Source: Arthrobacter sp. StoSoilB5 (GTDB taxonomy: Bacteria; Actinomycetota; Actinomycetes; Actinomycetales; Micrococcaceae). Taken from it: a stretch of 64,000 nucleotides of DNA. Below are positions 47,571-56,083 of the stretch, piece after piece. The stretch lies in NCBI RefSeq assembly GCF_019977235.1, contig NZ_AP024646.1, forward strand, positions 1,798,001-1,862,000, read 5' to 3'. The position numbers and the translations under genes were made by a program. Numbering within the stretch: the stretch's first letter is position 1; each line of letters starts with the position of its first letter. Below the pieces are notes generated by a model. The model worked only from the letters and a program-made list of their open reading frames with translations, was not told where the DNA came from and searched no databases.

Positions 47571-47593
47571 ACGATCCTAAACGAGGCAGGGAA

Positions 47594-47623
47594 GAGGCCC
47601 GAATCCGCGGGGATCCGGGCCTC
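47594..47623 (-). terminator. Hairpin after the LysM/transglycosylase gene
   Basis: An 8-bp outer stem, one mismatch and four inner pairs close on a four-base loop. It lies between the LysM gene stop (47646) and the kinase start. Confidence 0.65.
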
Positions 47624-47645
47624 GTCCAAAGGTGCTTGGGGCGGC

Positions 47646-48995
47646 TTAGCCGAAAGTGCGTTGCCGGGCTTTGATCGATTCGACGTAGCGCTTGGTGTCG
47701 TCGTACATGCCGTACTTGCTGACCGAGTACTGCCCCTGGTAATAACCGGCGATGGCGTTGTCGAGATCCTTACTGGTGGCGACAAGTGCCCTGATGATCG
47801 CGACGCCGGCCGTCGCATTGTCATACGGATCCAGGAGATTGAGCTTGCGCCCCACCAGATCAGATGCCCACTGGCCGGAGGAAGGAATGACCTGCATGGT
47901 GCCAATGGCGTTGGCTGGGGAGACCGCACGCTGGTCGAAGCCGGATTCCTGCTCGGCAAATGCCAATGCCAATGACGGGCTGACTCCCATTCGGCGGGCT
48001 GTATCAGCCACGATCGTTTTCATTTCATCCCGGCTGGGGACAGGCGAAGCGTTCAGCAGCGCCTTGTTCTCGTTCGCCGAGCTCACCACCGCCGGCGGGT
48101 AGGTGAAGCCGAGGAATGAACTCGGCACCAGTGGCTTGGTCTCCCCGGCCGGCTGCAGTGACGTGGTGCCCGGGATGGTCAGCTTCTGTCCCGGGTAAAT
48201 CACGGTGGTAGCAGAAACTGTGTTGACGCTCATCAACGCCGACAACGATACGTTGTGACGCGACGCAATCGAGCTCAGGGTGTCGCCCGCCTTGATGGTG
48301 TAGGAACCTGTGCTGGCCACCGGGGTGGCCGCTGGCGCCGGTGCAGGAGCCGAGGGAGCTGACGGTGCAGAGCCGCCACTGACCTTGATCTTCTGGCCAG
48401 GGTAGATGATGGAGCTGCCACTGAGGTTGTTCCAGCTGAAGATGCTGGACAGTGGTACTCCGTGCCGGGCAGCGATGGCGCCCAGCGTATCCCCGGAAAC
48501 CACAGTGTAGGTGGTGGCGTTTGAGGGTGCAGCCGGGGCCGGGGCCGGGGACTGTTCAGGGGCGGCCGGAGCGGTGCCTGTCAGTTTAATGGTCTGGCCA
48601 GGGTAGATCAGCGTTGTTGCCGTGAGCTTGTTCAACTGCAGGACAGCGGACGTGTCCAGGTTGAAGCGCCGCGCAATGGCACTGATGGTGTCTCCGCGGA
48701 CGATCTTGTACGTGTCCGGCACGGAGGGGGCCATGGGCTGCAGGGCGGCAGGAAGCGTTGCGGCAACCGCCTGGGCAGGAATGACGTTTCCCGCTTTGGC
48801 CGCTTGGGCCTGCATGGCTGCAGCGAGGGTGGCGGGAACCTTGCGGGGCTGAGGTGCCGGCGTCGCCATGGCTGGCTGGGCCAAGGCAAGCGAGGACAAA
48901 ACCACAGCGGGAAGCGCAGCCGTGGTTGCCGCAATTACCGGCATGCTCATGGTTCGTTTCGGCGAGCGGGGCGTCGTCATGGAGTGTGTCCTCAT
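47646..48995 (-). CDS. Secreted LysM-transglycosylase (SLT) protein
   Basis: 449 residues, with an N-terminal signal peptide (VIAATTAALPAVVLSSLALA, then Q-P-A-M-A-T). Three LysM domains at about residues 95-275 (KIVRGDTISAIARRFN, TVVSGDTLGAIAARHG, TIKAGDTLSSIASRHN) are joined by Pro/Ala/Ser linkers. The C-terminal lytic transglycosylase domain (about 320-445) has the catalytic Glu in AFAEQESGF, with GTMQVIPSSG. It binds and cleaves peptidoglycan outside the membrane. Starts at 48995 or 48980 are both possible. It is located next to a PASTA kinase, and its leader carries the 9-bp repeat array. Confidence 0.92.
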   Translation of the reverse strand: MRTHSMTTPRSPKRTMSMPVIAATTAALPAVVLSSLALAQPAMATPAPQPRKVPATLAAAMQAQAAKAGNVIPAQAVAATLPAALQPMAPSVPDTYKIVRGDTISAIARRFNLDTSAVLQLNKLTATTLIYPGQTIKLTGTAPAAPEQSPAPAPAAPSNATTYTVVSGDTLGAIAARHGVPLSSIFSWNNLSGSSIIYPGQKIKVSGGSAPSAPSAPAPAPAATPVASTGSYTIKAGDTLSSIASRHNVSLSALMSVNTVSATTVIYPGQKLTIPGTTSLQPAGETKPLVPSSFLGFTYPPAVVSSANENKALLNASPVPSRDEMKTIVADTARRMGVSPSLALAFAEQESGFDQRAVSPANAIGTMQVIPSSGQWASDLVGRKLNLLDPYDNATAGVAIIRALVATSKDLDNAIAGYYQGQYSVSKYGMYDDTKRYVESIKARQRTFG

Positions 48996-49018
48996 CTCAG
49001 CAGCGGGAATAGGTTTGT

Positions 49019-49098
49019 GTTGCCGCTGTTACCAGTGTTGCCAATGTTACTGATGTTATCAATGATGCAAGTGTGATCAGTGTGAATCTCTCACACTT
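49019..49098. repeat. Eight-unit 9-bp repeat and dyads in the LysM gene leader
   Basis: Eight consecutive 9-base units from 49019 to 49090 follow a degenerate GTTRCCART pattern (units GTTGCCGCT, GTTACCAGT, GTTGCCAAT, GTTACTGAT, GTTATCAAT, GATGCAAGT, GTGATCAGT, GTGAATCTC). At the far end AAGTGTGA (49069-49076) and AGTGTGA (49079-49085) can each pair with TCACACTT (49091-49098), so two dyads compete. The array is non-coding in the gene's frame (a TAA occurs at 49031-49029). Confidence 0.65.
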
Positions 49099-49241
49099 AT
49101 TCAATCGGCACAACAATTCCCGCCGTCCGGAAATCACCTCGCCGAATTCATCCGCATGAAAAGGTGACTTTCGCCCGCCCGCAGGGACCGCCGTCGCACT
49201 CCGGCTAGGCGAGTGACAGCCCGGCGTGGCAACCTTGTTCC

Positions 49242-49595
49242 GTGAGTAATGTAGAAAGCCTTGTTTCCGACTGGATGCCGCTGCCGGATGTCGCCGAGCT
49301 GCTGGGAGTTTCCATCACCAAAGTCCACGGACTGCTGGATGAGCGCGCGCTCGTGGCTATCAGGCGGGGGGAACGGAATATCCGGTCGATTCCGGCGTTG
49401 TTTATCCAGGATGGACACGTCGTGGACAGCTTGAAGGGAACCATTGCGGTCCTCAGCGATGCTGGTTACAACGACGAAGAACTTATCGTGTGGTTGTTTA
49501 CGCCCGACGATTCATTGCGGGGACGGCCTATCGATGCGTTGCGCGAAGGACGCAAGACGGAGATTCGGCGTCGCGCCCAGTCCCTCGCTTGGTAG
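49242..49595 (+). CDS. Rv2175c-like DNA-binding protein
   Basis: 117 residues with a helix-turn-helix start (LPDVAELLGVSITKVHGLLD) and the family core VAIRRGERNIRSIPALFI, DGHVVDSLKGTIAVLSDAGY and the C-terminal WLFTPDDSLRGRPIDALREG. In M. tuberculosis Rv2175c is a substrate of PknL, which matches the kinase gene two loci away. The GTG at 49242 has no good ribosome site, so a leaderless or weakly translated mRNA is possible. DNA targets are unknown. Confidence 0.87.
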   Translation: MSNVESLVSDWMPLPDVAELLGVSITKVHGLLDERALVAIRRGERNIRSIPALFIQDGHVVDSLKGTIAVLSDAGYNDEELIVWLFTPDDSLRGRPIDALREGRKTEIRRRAQSLAW

Positions 49596-49641
49596 TTGGT
49601 TAACGGGCAGCCTGAATTCCGTTAGAAGCAGTTAAAGAGCG

Positions 49642-49670
49642 GACGACGGCGGTTCCTGACCGCCGTCGTC
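49642..49670. terminator. Bidirectional terminator between Rv2175c-like gene and prenyl synthase
   Basis: A perfect 12-bp stem (49642-49653/49659-49670) with a five-base loop lies between convergent genes. Confidence 0.85.
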
Positions 49671-49718
49671 GTCCCAACCAGTGGGAATAGCCCCGTTAGT
49701 CAATTGGAATAAGCCCGC

Positions 49719-50813
49719 TCAAGCGGCCCGACTGACAGCCGCCTCAGCCAGTTGGCGCAGTGCCGTGAGCGGTAATTCTTCCAGCGGCAGCTGTTCCAGA
49801 GCCGCAAACGCTTGGTCGCTCAGCTCGGCAATTAACGACTCTGTGGCGTCAAGGGCTCCGCAGTGGACCATAATGTGGCGGATTCTGGAGACTTCGTCCT
49901 CGCCCAGATCCTGCTTTCCCAGCATTTCGTCCAGGTATGCCGCTTGATCCGTGGGAGCCAGGTTAATGGCAAATCCAACCAGCACAGTCCGTTTGCCCTC
50001 GCGGAGGTCATCCCCCGCGGGTTTTCCCGTTGTTTCGGGGTCACCGAAAACGCCCAGGACGTCATCACGTAGTTGGAAGGCCTCGCCGAGCGGCAATGAA
50101 AATGCTGAATATGCCTTCAGCAACTCCTTTGAGGCGCCTGCCAACGCTCCGCCCAACGCCAAAGGATGCTCGGTGGAATACTTTGCGGACTTATAGCGAA
50201 TGATGGAGGTGGCCCGTTCCACTGAACCCGCGCGATCGCGTACAGGGCCAGCTACTTCCTCAAGGATGTCCAGATATTGCCCGGCCATCACCTCGGCACG
50301 CATGAGATTGAATATGCGGCGGGCCTCGCTTCCGGATGCTGCCCTGGGACCTATTTCCGTAAAGGATTGCTCGCTGAAGGAGAGGCAAAGATCGCCGGTC
50401 AGGATTGCCGCTGCATGCCCGAACCGTTCATTGTCCAGGGCCCATCCGTTGGCCTCGTGGAGTTGGCTGAAGCGACGGTGCACACTGGGACCCCCGCGGC
50501 GGGTATCGGAACGGTCAATGATGTCGTCATGGATCAGGGCCGCAGCTTGGAAAAGTTCGAGGGCACAACCGGCTGTCAAGATGTCCGCGTCCCTTGCCGT
50601 GCCGCCCGCACCGCGCCAACCCCAGTAGCACATCAGCGCACGAAGTCGCTTTCCGCCTGTGACGAGATTCGATATCGACCCCATCAAAGGCGCGACATCC
50701 GGTGAAATCGTGGCCATCATGTCCTGCTGGACCGCCAGGAACTCGTTCAACTTCCCGGCTACGCCGCCAATAAACTCGTGTTGCTCCGTGTGGAGTTGGG
50801 AAACGGGCGTCAC
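49719..50813 (-). CDS. Polyprenyl diphosphate synthase (IdsA2-like)
   Basis: Trans-isoprenyl diphosphate synthase, adding isoprene units to make a C15-C20 or longer chain. The first Asp-rich motif is LIHDDIIDRSDTRRG and the second is QLRDDVLGVFGDPE; GGKRLRALM and RYKSAKYSTEHPL are also present. It has 364 residues. The GTG overlaps the lipoprotein stop as GTGA. It is comparable with Rv2173 (IdsA2). Product length cannot be set from sequence; menaquinone or carotenoid precursors are likely. Confidence 0.92.
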   Translation of the reverse strand: MTPVSQLHTEQHEFIGGVAGKLNEFLAVQQDMMATISPDVAPLMGSISNLVTGGKRLRALMCYWGWRGAGGTARDADILTAGCALELFQAAALIHDDIIDRSDTRRGGPSVHRRFSQLHEANGWALDNERFGHAAAILTGDLCLSFSEQSFTEIGPRAASGSEARRIFNLMRAEVMAGQYLDILEEVAGPVRDRAGSVERATSIIRYKSAKYSTEHPLALGGALAGASKELLKAYSAFSLPLGEAFQLRDDVLGVFGDPETTGKPAGDDLREGKRTVLVGFAINLAPTDQAAYLDEMLGKQDLGEDEVSRIRHIMVHCGALDATESLIAELSDQAFAALEQLPLEELPLTALRQLAEAAVSRAA

Positions 50814-51379
50814 TTGACGGACCCGGCCGCCACGTTGGCGCCAATGGTGAATGTGGAAACGCCTTCCTTTTGCCTTACAGACACATTTACTGTTTCACCG
50901 TCACCGCGAATGAAGTCGATCGACGTGACGTTTCCTACGGCTTGGGCGCCCGGAACAACCTTGAATCCTTGGGCTTCAAGCGAGGTCTTGTAGTAGTCCA
51001 CCACGCTTTCCGGCGGAGCTTTGACAGTTCCCACGAGGGCAACTGTGGCAGGAGACGCGTTTTTGTCGTAGCTGCTGGAACGAACCGACGTCTTGGGCAT
51101 CACAGCGATGAGTTGTTCCGGAAAGCCGGGGACCAGTGCGCCGACTGTGGCCGTCGCACCGGGTGCCGGTACGGCTGAACCGGACGAGCCAGGAGTCTGT
51201 GACGAAGACGGGGAAGTGGCTGGGGAAGAGGGCGCTGCCGTGGAGGAATCAGAGGGGTTCCCCGATCCGGATGTGGCCGCCGGGCTGCTGGGGGACGGAG
51301 TACAGGCGGAGACCGCCAGGGCGACACTCGCTGCGAGCAGGGCAAACCCTCGCGATTGAGGAGTTCCAAAGAGCTTCAC
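50810..51379 (-). CDS. Putative lipoprotein
   Basis: 189 residues. The signal sequence (GFALLAASVALAVSAC) ends in the lipobox V-S-A-C; then comes a linker of about 45 Ser/Pro/Thr residues. A folded domain of about 110 residues follows (PEQLIAVMPKTSVRSSSYDK, VVDYYKTSLEAQGFKVVPGA). The GTG at 51379 has AAGGA upstream. It is translationally coupled to the prenyl synthase (four-base overlap) and divergent from dinB. Function is unknown. Confidence 0.85.
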   Translation of the reverse strand: MKLFGTPQSRGFALLAASVALAVSACTPSPSSPAATSGSGNPSDSSTAAPSSPATSPSSSQTPGSSGSAVPAPGATATVGALVPGFPEQLIAVMPKTSVRSSSYDKNASPATVALVGTVKAPPESVVDYYKTSLEAQGFKVVPGAQAVGNVTSIDFIRGDGETVNVSVRQKEGVSTFTIGANVAAGSVK

Positions 51380-51429
51380 AGGGGTATCCTTCCTTGGGCT
51401 GACGGGGGACTGTGCCTCCAGTTTAGTCA

Positions 51430-52734
51430 GTGGCCGGGCATAGTATTGCCGTTGTGAGGCAGGAAGCATTCGGTAGCGCCCAAAGCGCGGGTCGCGAGCC
51501 AGCCCGCAGCGCTCAAGATGCCCTGCGGGAACAGCGGCGAACCAGCATCCTGCATGTGGACATGGACGCGTTTTTCGTCTCCGTGGAATTGCGTAGCAGG
51601 CCTGAACTGCGTGGCAAGCCAGTGATCGTCGGCTTTCCTGCTGAACGTTCCGTGGTGTTGTCGGCATCCTACGAAGCCAGGGCCACAGGTGTGAAGTCGG
51701 CGATGCCTATGGCTATTGCCATGCGCATGTGCCCGGGCGCTGTCATCATCCACCCCCGCCACAAGCTCTACTATGAGGTCTCCGCGCAGCTCATGGAGAT
51801 CTTCGCGTCCATCACGGATCTTGTGGAGCCCCTGAGCGTTGACGAGGCCTTCCTGGACGTCGGCGGTGCAATCCGACGGCTCGGATCGCCCTTGGACATC
51901 GGCCACCTCATCCGCCGTCGGGTTCGGACTGAACTTGGTATCACCGCTTCCGTGGGGATTGCCGGGACCAAGTTTGTGGCGAAGATCGCGTCCACCCGTT
52001 GCAAGCCGGACGGCATTCTCCAGATCGACGCCGAGGACACCATCCCTTACCTCCACAGCCTGCCGGTCAATGCCCTCTGGGGCGTCGGCGGCAAGACGGC
52101 CGAGGTACTGGCTCGCCTGGGCATTCGGACAGTGGCTGACGTGGCGGCTACGCCTGTGGCATCGCTGAAAAAGGTCCTTGGCGCCAGCGGAGAACATGTG
52201 CACCAACTGTCCATGGGGATGGATCCCAGGCCAGTCACTCCCACCAGGCTGGAAAAGAGCATCGGGGCGGAGGAGACCTTCACCACAGACTCCGCAGACG
52301 ACGCCTTGCTGAACAGGGAGCTCCTGAGGTTGTCCCATCGCACGGCGGCACGGCTGCGGAGTTCGGGGATGCTGGCCCGGACCGTGGCATTGAAAATCCG
52401 ATTCGCCGACTTTTCCACTGTGACCCGCAGTAGGACGGTGCACACTCCCGTTGACAGCGCCCAGCTGATTTACCAAGTGGCCGTGCAACTACTTGAGTCC
52501 CTGGGAACCCGCTCCATGAGCGTCCGTCTTGTAGGTGTCCGCGCGGAGCAGTTGGAACCTGCGGACCAAGCGTCCATGCAGCTCAGCCTTGACCGGCGGG
52601 ATGACAACTGGCGGGCTGCGGAACAGGCCCTTGACCGCGTTGCGGAACGCTTCGGCTCCAAAACGCTGCTCCCGGCAAGGCTCCTGGAACCGGGCAAGCT
52701 CCTGGAACCGGGCAAGGCTCCTGACGCTCAATGA
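51430..52734 (+). CDS. dinB: DNA polymerase IV (Y family)
   Basis: Translesion polymerase. The catalytic Asp is in HVDMDAFFVSVE and the SVDEAFLDV pair follows; FF at the steric gate position is standard. The little finger domain ends near FADFSTVTRSRTV. A clamp-binding-like MQLSLD is at about residue 378. The first GTG (51430) gives 434 residues; a GTG at 51454 (426) is equally possible. The C-terminus has a duplicated LLEPGK. Confidence 0.93.
   Translation: MAGHSIAVVRQEAFGSAQSAGREPARSAQDALREQRRTSILHVDMDAFFVSVELRSRPELRGKPVIVGFPAERSVVLSASYEARATGVKSAMPMAIAMRMCPGAVIIHPRHKLYYEVSAQLMEIFASITDLVEPLSVDEAFLDVGGAIRRLGSPLDIGHLIRRRVRTELGITASVGIAGTKFVAKIASTRCKPDGILQIDAEDTIPYLHSLPVNALWGVGGKTAEVLARLGIRTVADVAATPVASLKKVLGASGEHVHQLSMGMDPRPVTPTRLEKSIGAEETFTTDSADDALLNRELLRLSHRTAARLRSSGMLARTVALKIRFADFSTVTRSRTVHTPVDSAQLIYQVAVQLLESLGTRSMSVRLVGVRAEQLEPADQASMQLSLDRRDDNWRAAEQALDRVAERFGSKTLLPARLLEPGKLLEPGKAPDAQ
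52681..52716 (+). repeat. 18-bp tandem repeat in dinB 3' end
   Basis: Two identical 18-base copies encode LLEPGK twice just before the dinB stop. Confidence 0.9.
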
Positions 52735-52975
52735 GCCAGCCCTGCGATGCCGTGCAGGTGCCTTCCACGCGTCTTTCAGAACAGCGTCCGACAAACTATC
52801 CTAATTAGTACAGATATTTAGATCGTCTGGACAGCTGTTTCCTGAGCAGTCGGTCCCGGGATGTCCGCTAACAAAGCGGAAATTTTTTGGGAACGCTTTT
52901 CTTGGCCCGATCGTTTTGGAAGCAGACGCACAGGCCGCGATTCGTCCAGACGCTGGCTGACTAAAGGAGGTCGCG

Positions 52976-53344
52976 ATGCCCCTCTCGGAGCATGAACAGA
53001 AGCTGCTTGAGCAACTTGAGAAGCAGCTTCATGAGGACGATCCGAAGTTTGCCAACACCATGGGTTCGGATCCCATCCGCAGCTGGTCAACCCGGCACGT
53101 GATAATTGGTGTACTCGGTGCCATCGCCGGCATTCTCCTGCTGCTTGTCGGCGTGTCACTCCAACAGATTTTCGTTGGTGTCCTCGGCTTCGTCGTGATG
53201 GGCGCGGGTGTCTACTTCGCGACTCTTCGGGGTGCGGCGTTCGGCAAGGCCCGGAAGGGTAAAACCGGAAAACCAAAGTCCAAGAGTTCGTTCATGAGCA
53301 ACCTTGAGGAGCGCTGGGACGAGCGTCGCCGCGACGACAATTGA
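52976..53344 (+). CDS. DUF3040 membrane protein (Rv2169c-like)
   Basis: 122 residues. The family start MPLSEHEQKLLEQLEKQL is followed by a bihelical membrane section (VIIGVLGAIAGILLLLVGVS and IFVGVLGFVVMGAGVYFATL) and a basic tail. An excellent AAAGGAGGT site precedes the ATG. It lies just upstream of the dcw cluster in many actinobacteria. Its role is unknown. The 241 bases upstream hold no gene and likely contain its promoter. Confidence 0.9.
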   Translation: MPLSEHEQKLLEQLEKQLHEDDPKFANTMGSDPIRSWSTRHVIIGVLGAIAGILLLLVGVSLQQIFVGVLGFVVMGAGVYFATLRGAAFGKARKGKTGKPKSKSSFMSNLEERWDERRRDDN

Positions 53345-53448
53345 GCGTGGCTACCTGCATTAACCCGGAACTGGATCCTTTCGAAGCGACGTTTCCTTAA
53401 TTACCTGTGCCAGTAAATGGTGCACGCCCCTGACTTGCAGGGGACACA

Positions 53449-53474
53449 AAAAAGACCCTTTGGCGGGTCTTTTT
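53449..53474 (+). terminator. Rho-independent terminator after the DUF3040 gene
   Basis: AAAAAGACCC/GGGTCTTTTT stem with a six-base loop and T run. A further CCCCTG/CAGGGG hairpin lies just before it (53427-53443). Confidence 0.88.
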
Positions 53475-53492
53475 GCGTTTAACAACGCTGTC

Positions 53493-53621
53493 CTCCACTT
53501 TCCACCCCCCGGAGGCTTGGCAGCCCGCTATGGATCCGCAGCGCGACCAGCCTTGGCGCTGATTCCACCCAGGCGCACGGAGCCACTCCAGGCCTTCCCT
53601 TAGTCCTCCACTTCCCCCCAC
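53493..53621 (-). promoter_or_regulatory. Upstream reverse-orientation MraZ-like boxes
   Basis: On the minus strand GTGGAG occurs at 53606-53611 and GTGGGG at 53616-53621, again 10 bp apart, and another GTGGAG at 53493-53498. These mirror the boxes of the mraZ promoter 75-200 bp downstream. No gene lies between 53345 and 53784. Confidence 0.45.
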
Positions 53622-53688
53622 GCGCTTGGATCCGCGCGATTACGCGGCTGTCGAAACTCAAAGTGGTGGAGAAACGCCCCAACGTGCG

Positions 53689-53720
53689 TTGACTGTGGGG
53701 CTTTGTGGAGTAAAGTGGAG
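53689..53720 (+). promoter_or_regulatory. mraZ promoter with three MraZ boxes
   Basis: TTGACT (53689-53694), a 16-base spacer, and TAAAGT (53711-53716) form a promoter. Within and overlapping it are GTGGGG (53695-53700), GTGGAG (53705-53710) and GTGGAG (53715-53720), spaced exactly 10 bp, the known layout of MraZ direct-repeat operators. A further GTGGAG is at 53666-53671. Confidence 0.8.
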
Positions 53721-53784
53721 CGCATAAGAGGGTATTGGCAGTGTTGGGTATGAACGGGCACCTTGACTGAGGGGCGGTGGGCCG

Positions 53785-54216
53785 GTGTTTCTTGGCACCC
53801 ATTCCCCACGCCTTGATGAAAAGGGCCGGATCATACTTCCCGCGAAGTTCCGCGAGGAGCTTGCCGAGGGCCTGGTTCTCACAAGGGGTCAGGAACGCTG
53901 TATTTACGTCTTCAGCCAGAAGGAATTCGAGCGCATTCACGAATCGATGCGGGAGGCACCACTGTCCTCCAAGCAGGCTCGTGATTACATTCGGGTTTTT
54001 CTGTCTGGAGCCTCTGACGAGGTACCTGACAAGCAGGGGCGCGTGACGATTCCACCGGCGCTCCGGGCCTATGCAGGGCTTGGCCGGGAATTGGCAGTTA
54101 TTGGTGCCGGCACCCGTGCGGAGATCTGGGACGCCGAGGCTTGGAATGAATACCTCGCTGAGAAGGAAGCAGCCTTCTCGGAAACCGACGACGACAATCT
54201 GCCTGGGTTCATCTAG
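53785..54216 (+). CDS. mraZ: Transcriptional regulator MraZ
   Basis: First gene of the division and cell wall cluster and repressor of its own operon in other bacteria. It has two AbrB-like halves, each with a D-x-x-x-R core: [16 protein letters not shown] and [14 protein letters not shown]. It has 143 residues. The GTG start begins [10 protein letters not shown], the conserved family N-terminus. Confidence 0.95.
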   Translation: MFLGTHSPRLDEKGRIILPAKFREELAEGLVLTRGQERCIYVFSQKEFERIHESMREAPLSSKQARDYIRVFLSGASDEVPDKQGRVTIPPALRAYAGLGRELAVIGAGTRAEIWDAEAWNEYLAEKEAAFSETDDDNLPGFI

Positions 54217-54383
54217 CCGGTCGGATGGGGCCCTGGCCCTGGTTCTTGGATGGGATCTCCAGCCGCCCATCGAACTGTCTTCCTGGCTCAACTTCCCCTG
54301 AGCCAGGCCGGCGGAACGATAGGCGCGGATGGGGATCCGATCCAAGGAACTAAAAGCAAGCGATTGAGGAAAGAGGAGGCAAC

Positions 54384-55382
54384 GTGGAAGAGCAGGACGC
54401 GGCAAAGCCCACATCTGAGCGCCACGTGCCCGTCCTGAAGGACCGCTGCATCAACTTGCTCGCCCCCGGCTTCGAAGCGGCGCGGTCCAGAGGTGAGACT
54501 CCAATCGTTATCGATGCCACCCTGGGCATGGGCGGCCACTCCGAGGCCATGCTGCAGCGCTTCCCGGACTTGCACCTCGTGGGGATCGACCGCGATGAGG
54601 AAGCGTTGGCCTTGGCCGGCGCGCGGCTGGAACCGTTCTCCGACCGCACGGATCTGGTTCATGCGGTCTATGACGAAATCGAGGACGTCCTTGCCGATCT
54701 CGGCATCCCGGAAGTCCACGGCATCCTCATGGACCTGGGTGTCTCGTCCCTGCAGTTGGATGAGCGTGAACGCGGCTTCGCCTATTCCTATGACGCGCCA
54801 CTGGACATGCGGATGGATACCAGCCGCGGACAGACAGCGGCGGACGTCGTCAATAACTACAGCGAAGAAGACCTGGTTCGCATCATCCGCAAATGGGGTG
54901 AGGAAAAGTTTGCAGGCAGGATTGCCAATCGCATTGTGAACGCCCGCGCGGAGAAGCCCTTCGCCACCACCGGAGAACTCGTTGAGCAAATCCGTGGTGT
55001 AGTACCTGCTGCTGCCGCCAAGAGTGGTGGCCACCCGGCAAAGCGGACCTTCCAGGCGCTGCGTATCGAGGTCAACGAAGAGCTCGATGTCCTGGAACGG
55101 GCCGTTCCGGCCGCCGTCGCTGCGACCGCAATGGGCGGGCGGATCGTCGTCATGTCCTATCACTCGCTGGAGGACAAGATCGTAAAGGCCGTTTTCCAGG
55201 CCGGATCCAAGTCCTCTGCTCCGCTCGGATTCCCCGTTGAACTCGAAGAACACAAACCCGAACTGAAAACGCTGACCAAGGGCACGGAAGTGCCCACGGC
55301 CGCAGAAATTGCCGAGAACCCGCGCGCGGCGTCTGCCCGACTCAGGGCCGTGGAGCGCATCAAGCCAAGGAGAGTCGCATGA
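54384..55382 (+). CDS. rsmH: 16S rRNA (cytosine1402-N4)-methyltransferase
   Basis: Methylates C1402 of 16S rRNA. Key blocks are [14 protein letters not shown], the SAM motif [35 protein letters not shown] and [11 protein letters not shown]. It has 332 residues. The GTG follows GAGGAGGCAAC. It overlaps ftsL by four bases. Confidence 0.96.
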   Translation: MEEQDAAKPTSERHVPVLKDRCINLLAPGFEAARSRGETPIVIDATLGMGGHSEAMLQRFPDLHLVGIDRDEEALALAGARLEPFSDRTDLVHAVYDEIEDVLADLGIPEVHGILMDLGVSSLQLDERERGFAYSYDAPLDMRMDTSRGQTAADVVNNYSEEDLVRIIRKWGEEKFAGRIANRIVNARAEKPFATTGELVEQIRGVVPAAAAKSGGHPAKRTFQALRIEVNEELDVLERAVPAAVAATAMGGRIVVMSYHSLEDKIVKAVFQAGSKSSAPLGFPVELEEHKPELKTLTKGTEVPTAAEIAENPRAASARLRAVERIKPRRVA

Positions 55383-56041
55383 GCACCGCCGCAGCGAAGA
55401 CACTGCCCTCCGTGGTGGGCAACACCGCCCGGGCACTCCCGGCTCCAGCCGGTAAGCCCGACGCCGGTCGCAGGGTGCGTACGCCGCTCTCGCTTGTGCG
55501 CAGCGCCCCAGGGAAGCGGCGTACTCCGTTTGTTGTCCTTTGCTTCGTGGTCATGGCGGCTGCACTGCTGACGGTGCTCGTGCTGAACATTTCCGTATCC
55601 ACAGCCCAGTACCGGTTGGTGCAGCTCAAATCTGAAGCAGCCACGCTGAACAAGGAAAACCAGGACCTGACACAGAAGAAGCAGAACTTCGAGGCTCCCC
55701 AGAATCTGGCTGCAAAGGCTGCAGAATTGGGAATGGTACAGTCCACCGTCAAGGGCCAGATTGATCTGAACACCATGGCGGTCACCGGAAAGGCAACCCC
55801 GGCTGTCAAGGGAGACAACCCCGCGGCCGTGATCGCCCCTCCGGCCGTTGCTGGCCAGCTTGATGTGGTTCCCTCGGTGACTACCAGGGATCCATTGGAG
55901 AACCTCAAGCCGGCAACACCTGCAGCGCCCGCGGCCACATCGGCTGCGCCTGCTGCCAAGCCGGCAACCCCGGCAGCCGCGCCCGCGGAGCTTCACGGGG
56001 GATCCGTTCCCGCTCCCCAGCAGAAGGCACCAGGGCACTAG
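55379..56041 (+). CDS. ftsL: FtsL-like septum protein
   Basis: 220 residues. A cytosolic basic region of about 50 residues is followed by one membrane helix ([20 protein letters not shown]), a coiled coil ([20 protein letters not shown]) and an Ala/Pro-rich extracellular tail. The position between rsmH and ftsI, with ATGA overlap, defines it as the FtsL equivalent. Sequence similarity in this family is low, so the call leans on context and topology. Confidence 0.85.
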   Translation: MSTAAAKTLPSVVGNTARALPAPAGKPDAGRRVRTPLSLVRSAPGKRRTPFVVLCFVVMAAALLTVLVLNISVSTAQYRLVQLKSEAATLNKENQDLTQKKQNFEAPQNLAAKAAELGMVQSTVKGQIDLNTMAVTGKATPAVKGDNPAAVIAPPAVAGQLDVVPSVTTRDPLENLKPATPAAPAATSAAPAAKPATPAAAPAELHGGSVPAPQQKAPGH

Positions 56042-56083
56042 CCCGCAAGATCACCGAAGCAAGGCCAGCAGCAAGGAATCAAC

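Noticed and set aside
49019..49098. CRISPR array
   Set aside because: Repeat units are only 9 bases, degenerate and without spacers; no cas genes are present in the window.
48996..49241. c-di-AMP (ydaO type) riboswitch before the LysM gene
   Set aside because: Such switches are known upstream of actinobacterial wall hydrolase genes, but I could not find the conserved ydaO core blocks here; only the 9-bp array and dyads are present.
53479..54414. 311-residue minus-strand frame upstream of and across mraZ
   Set aside because: It overlaps the mraZ promoter and gene, has no ribosome site, and has no recognisable domain. The empty region is better explained as regulatory.
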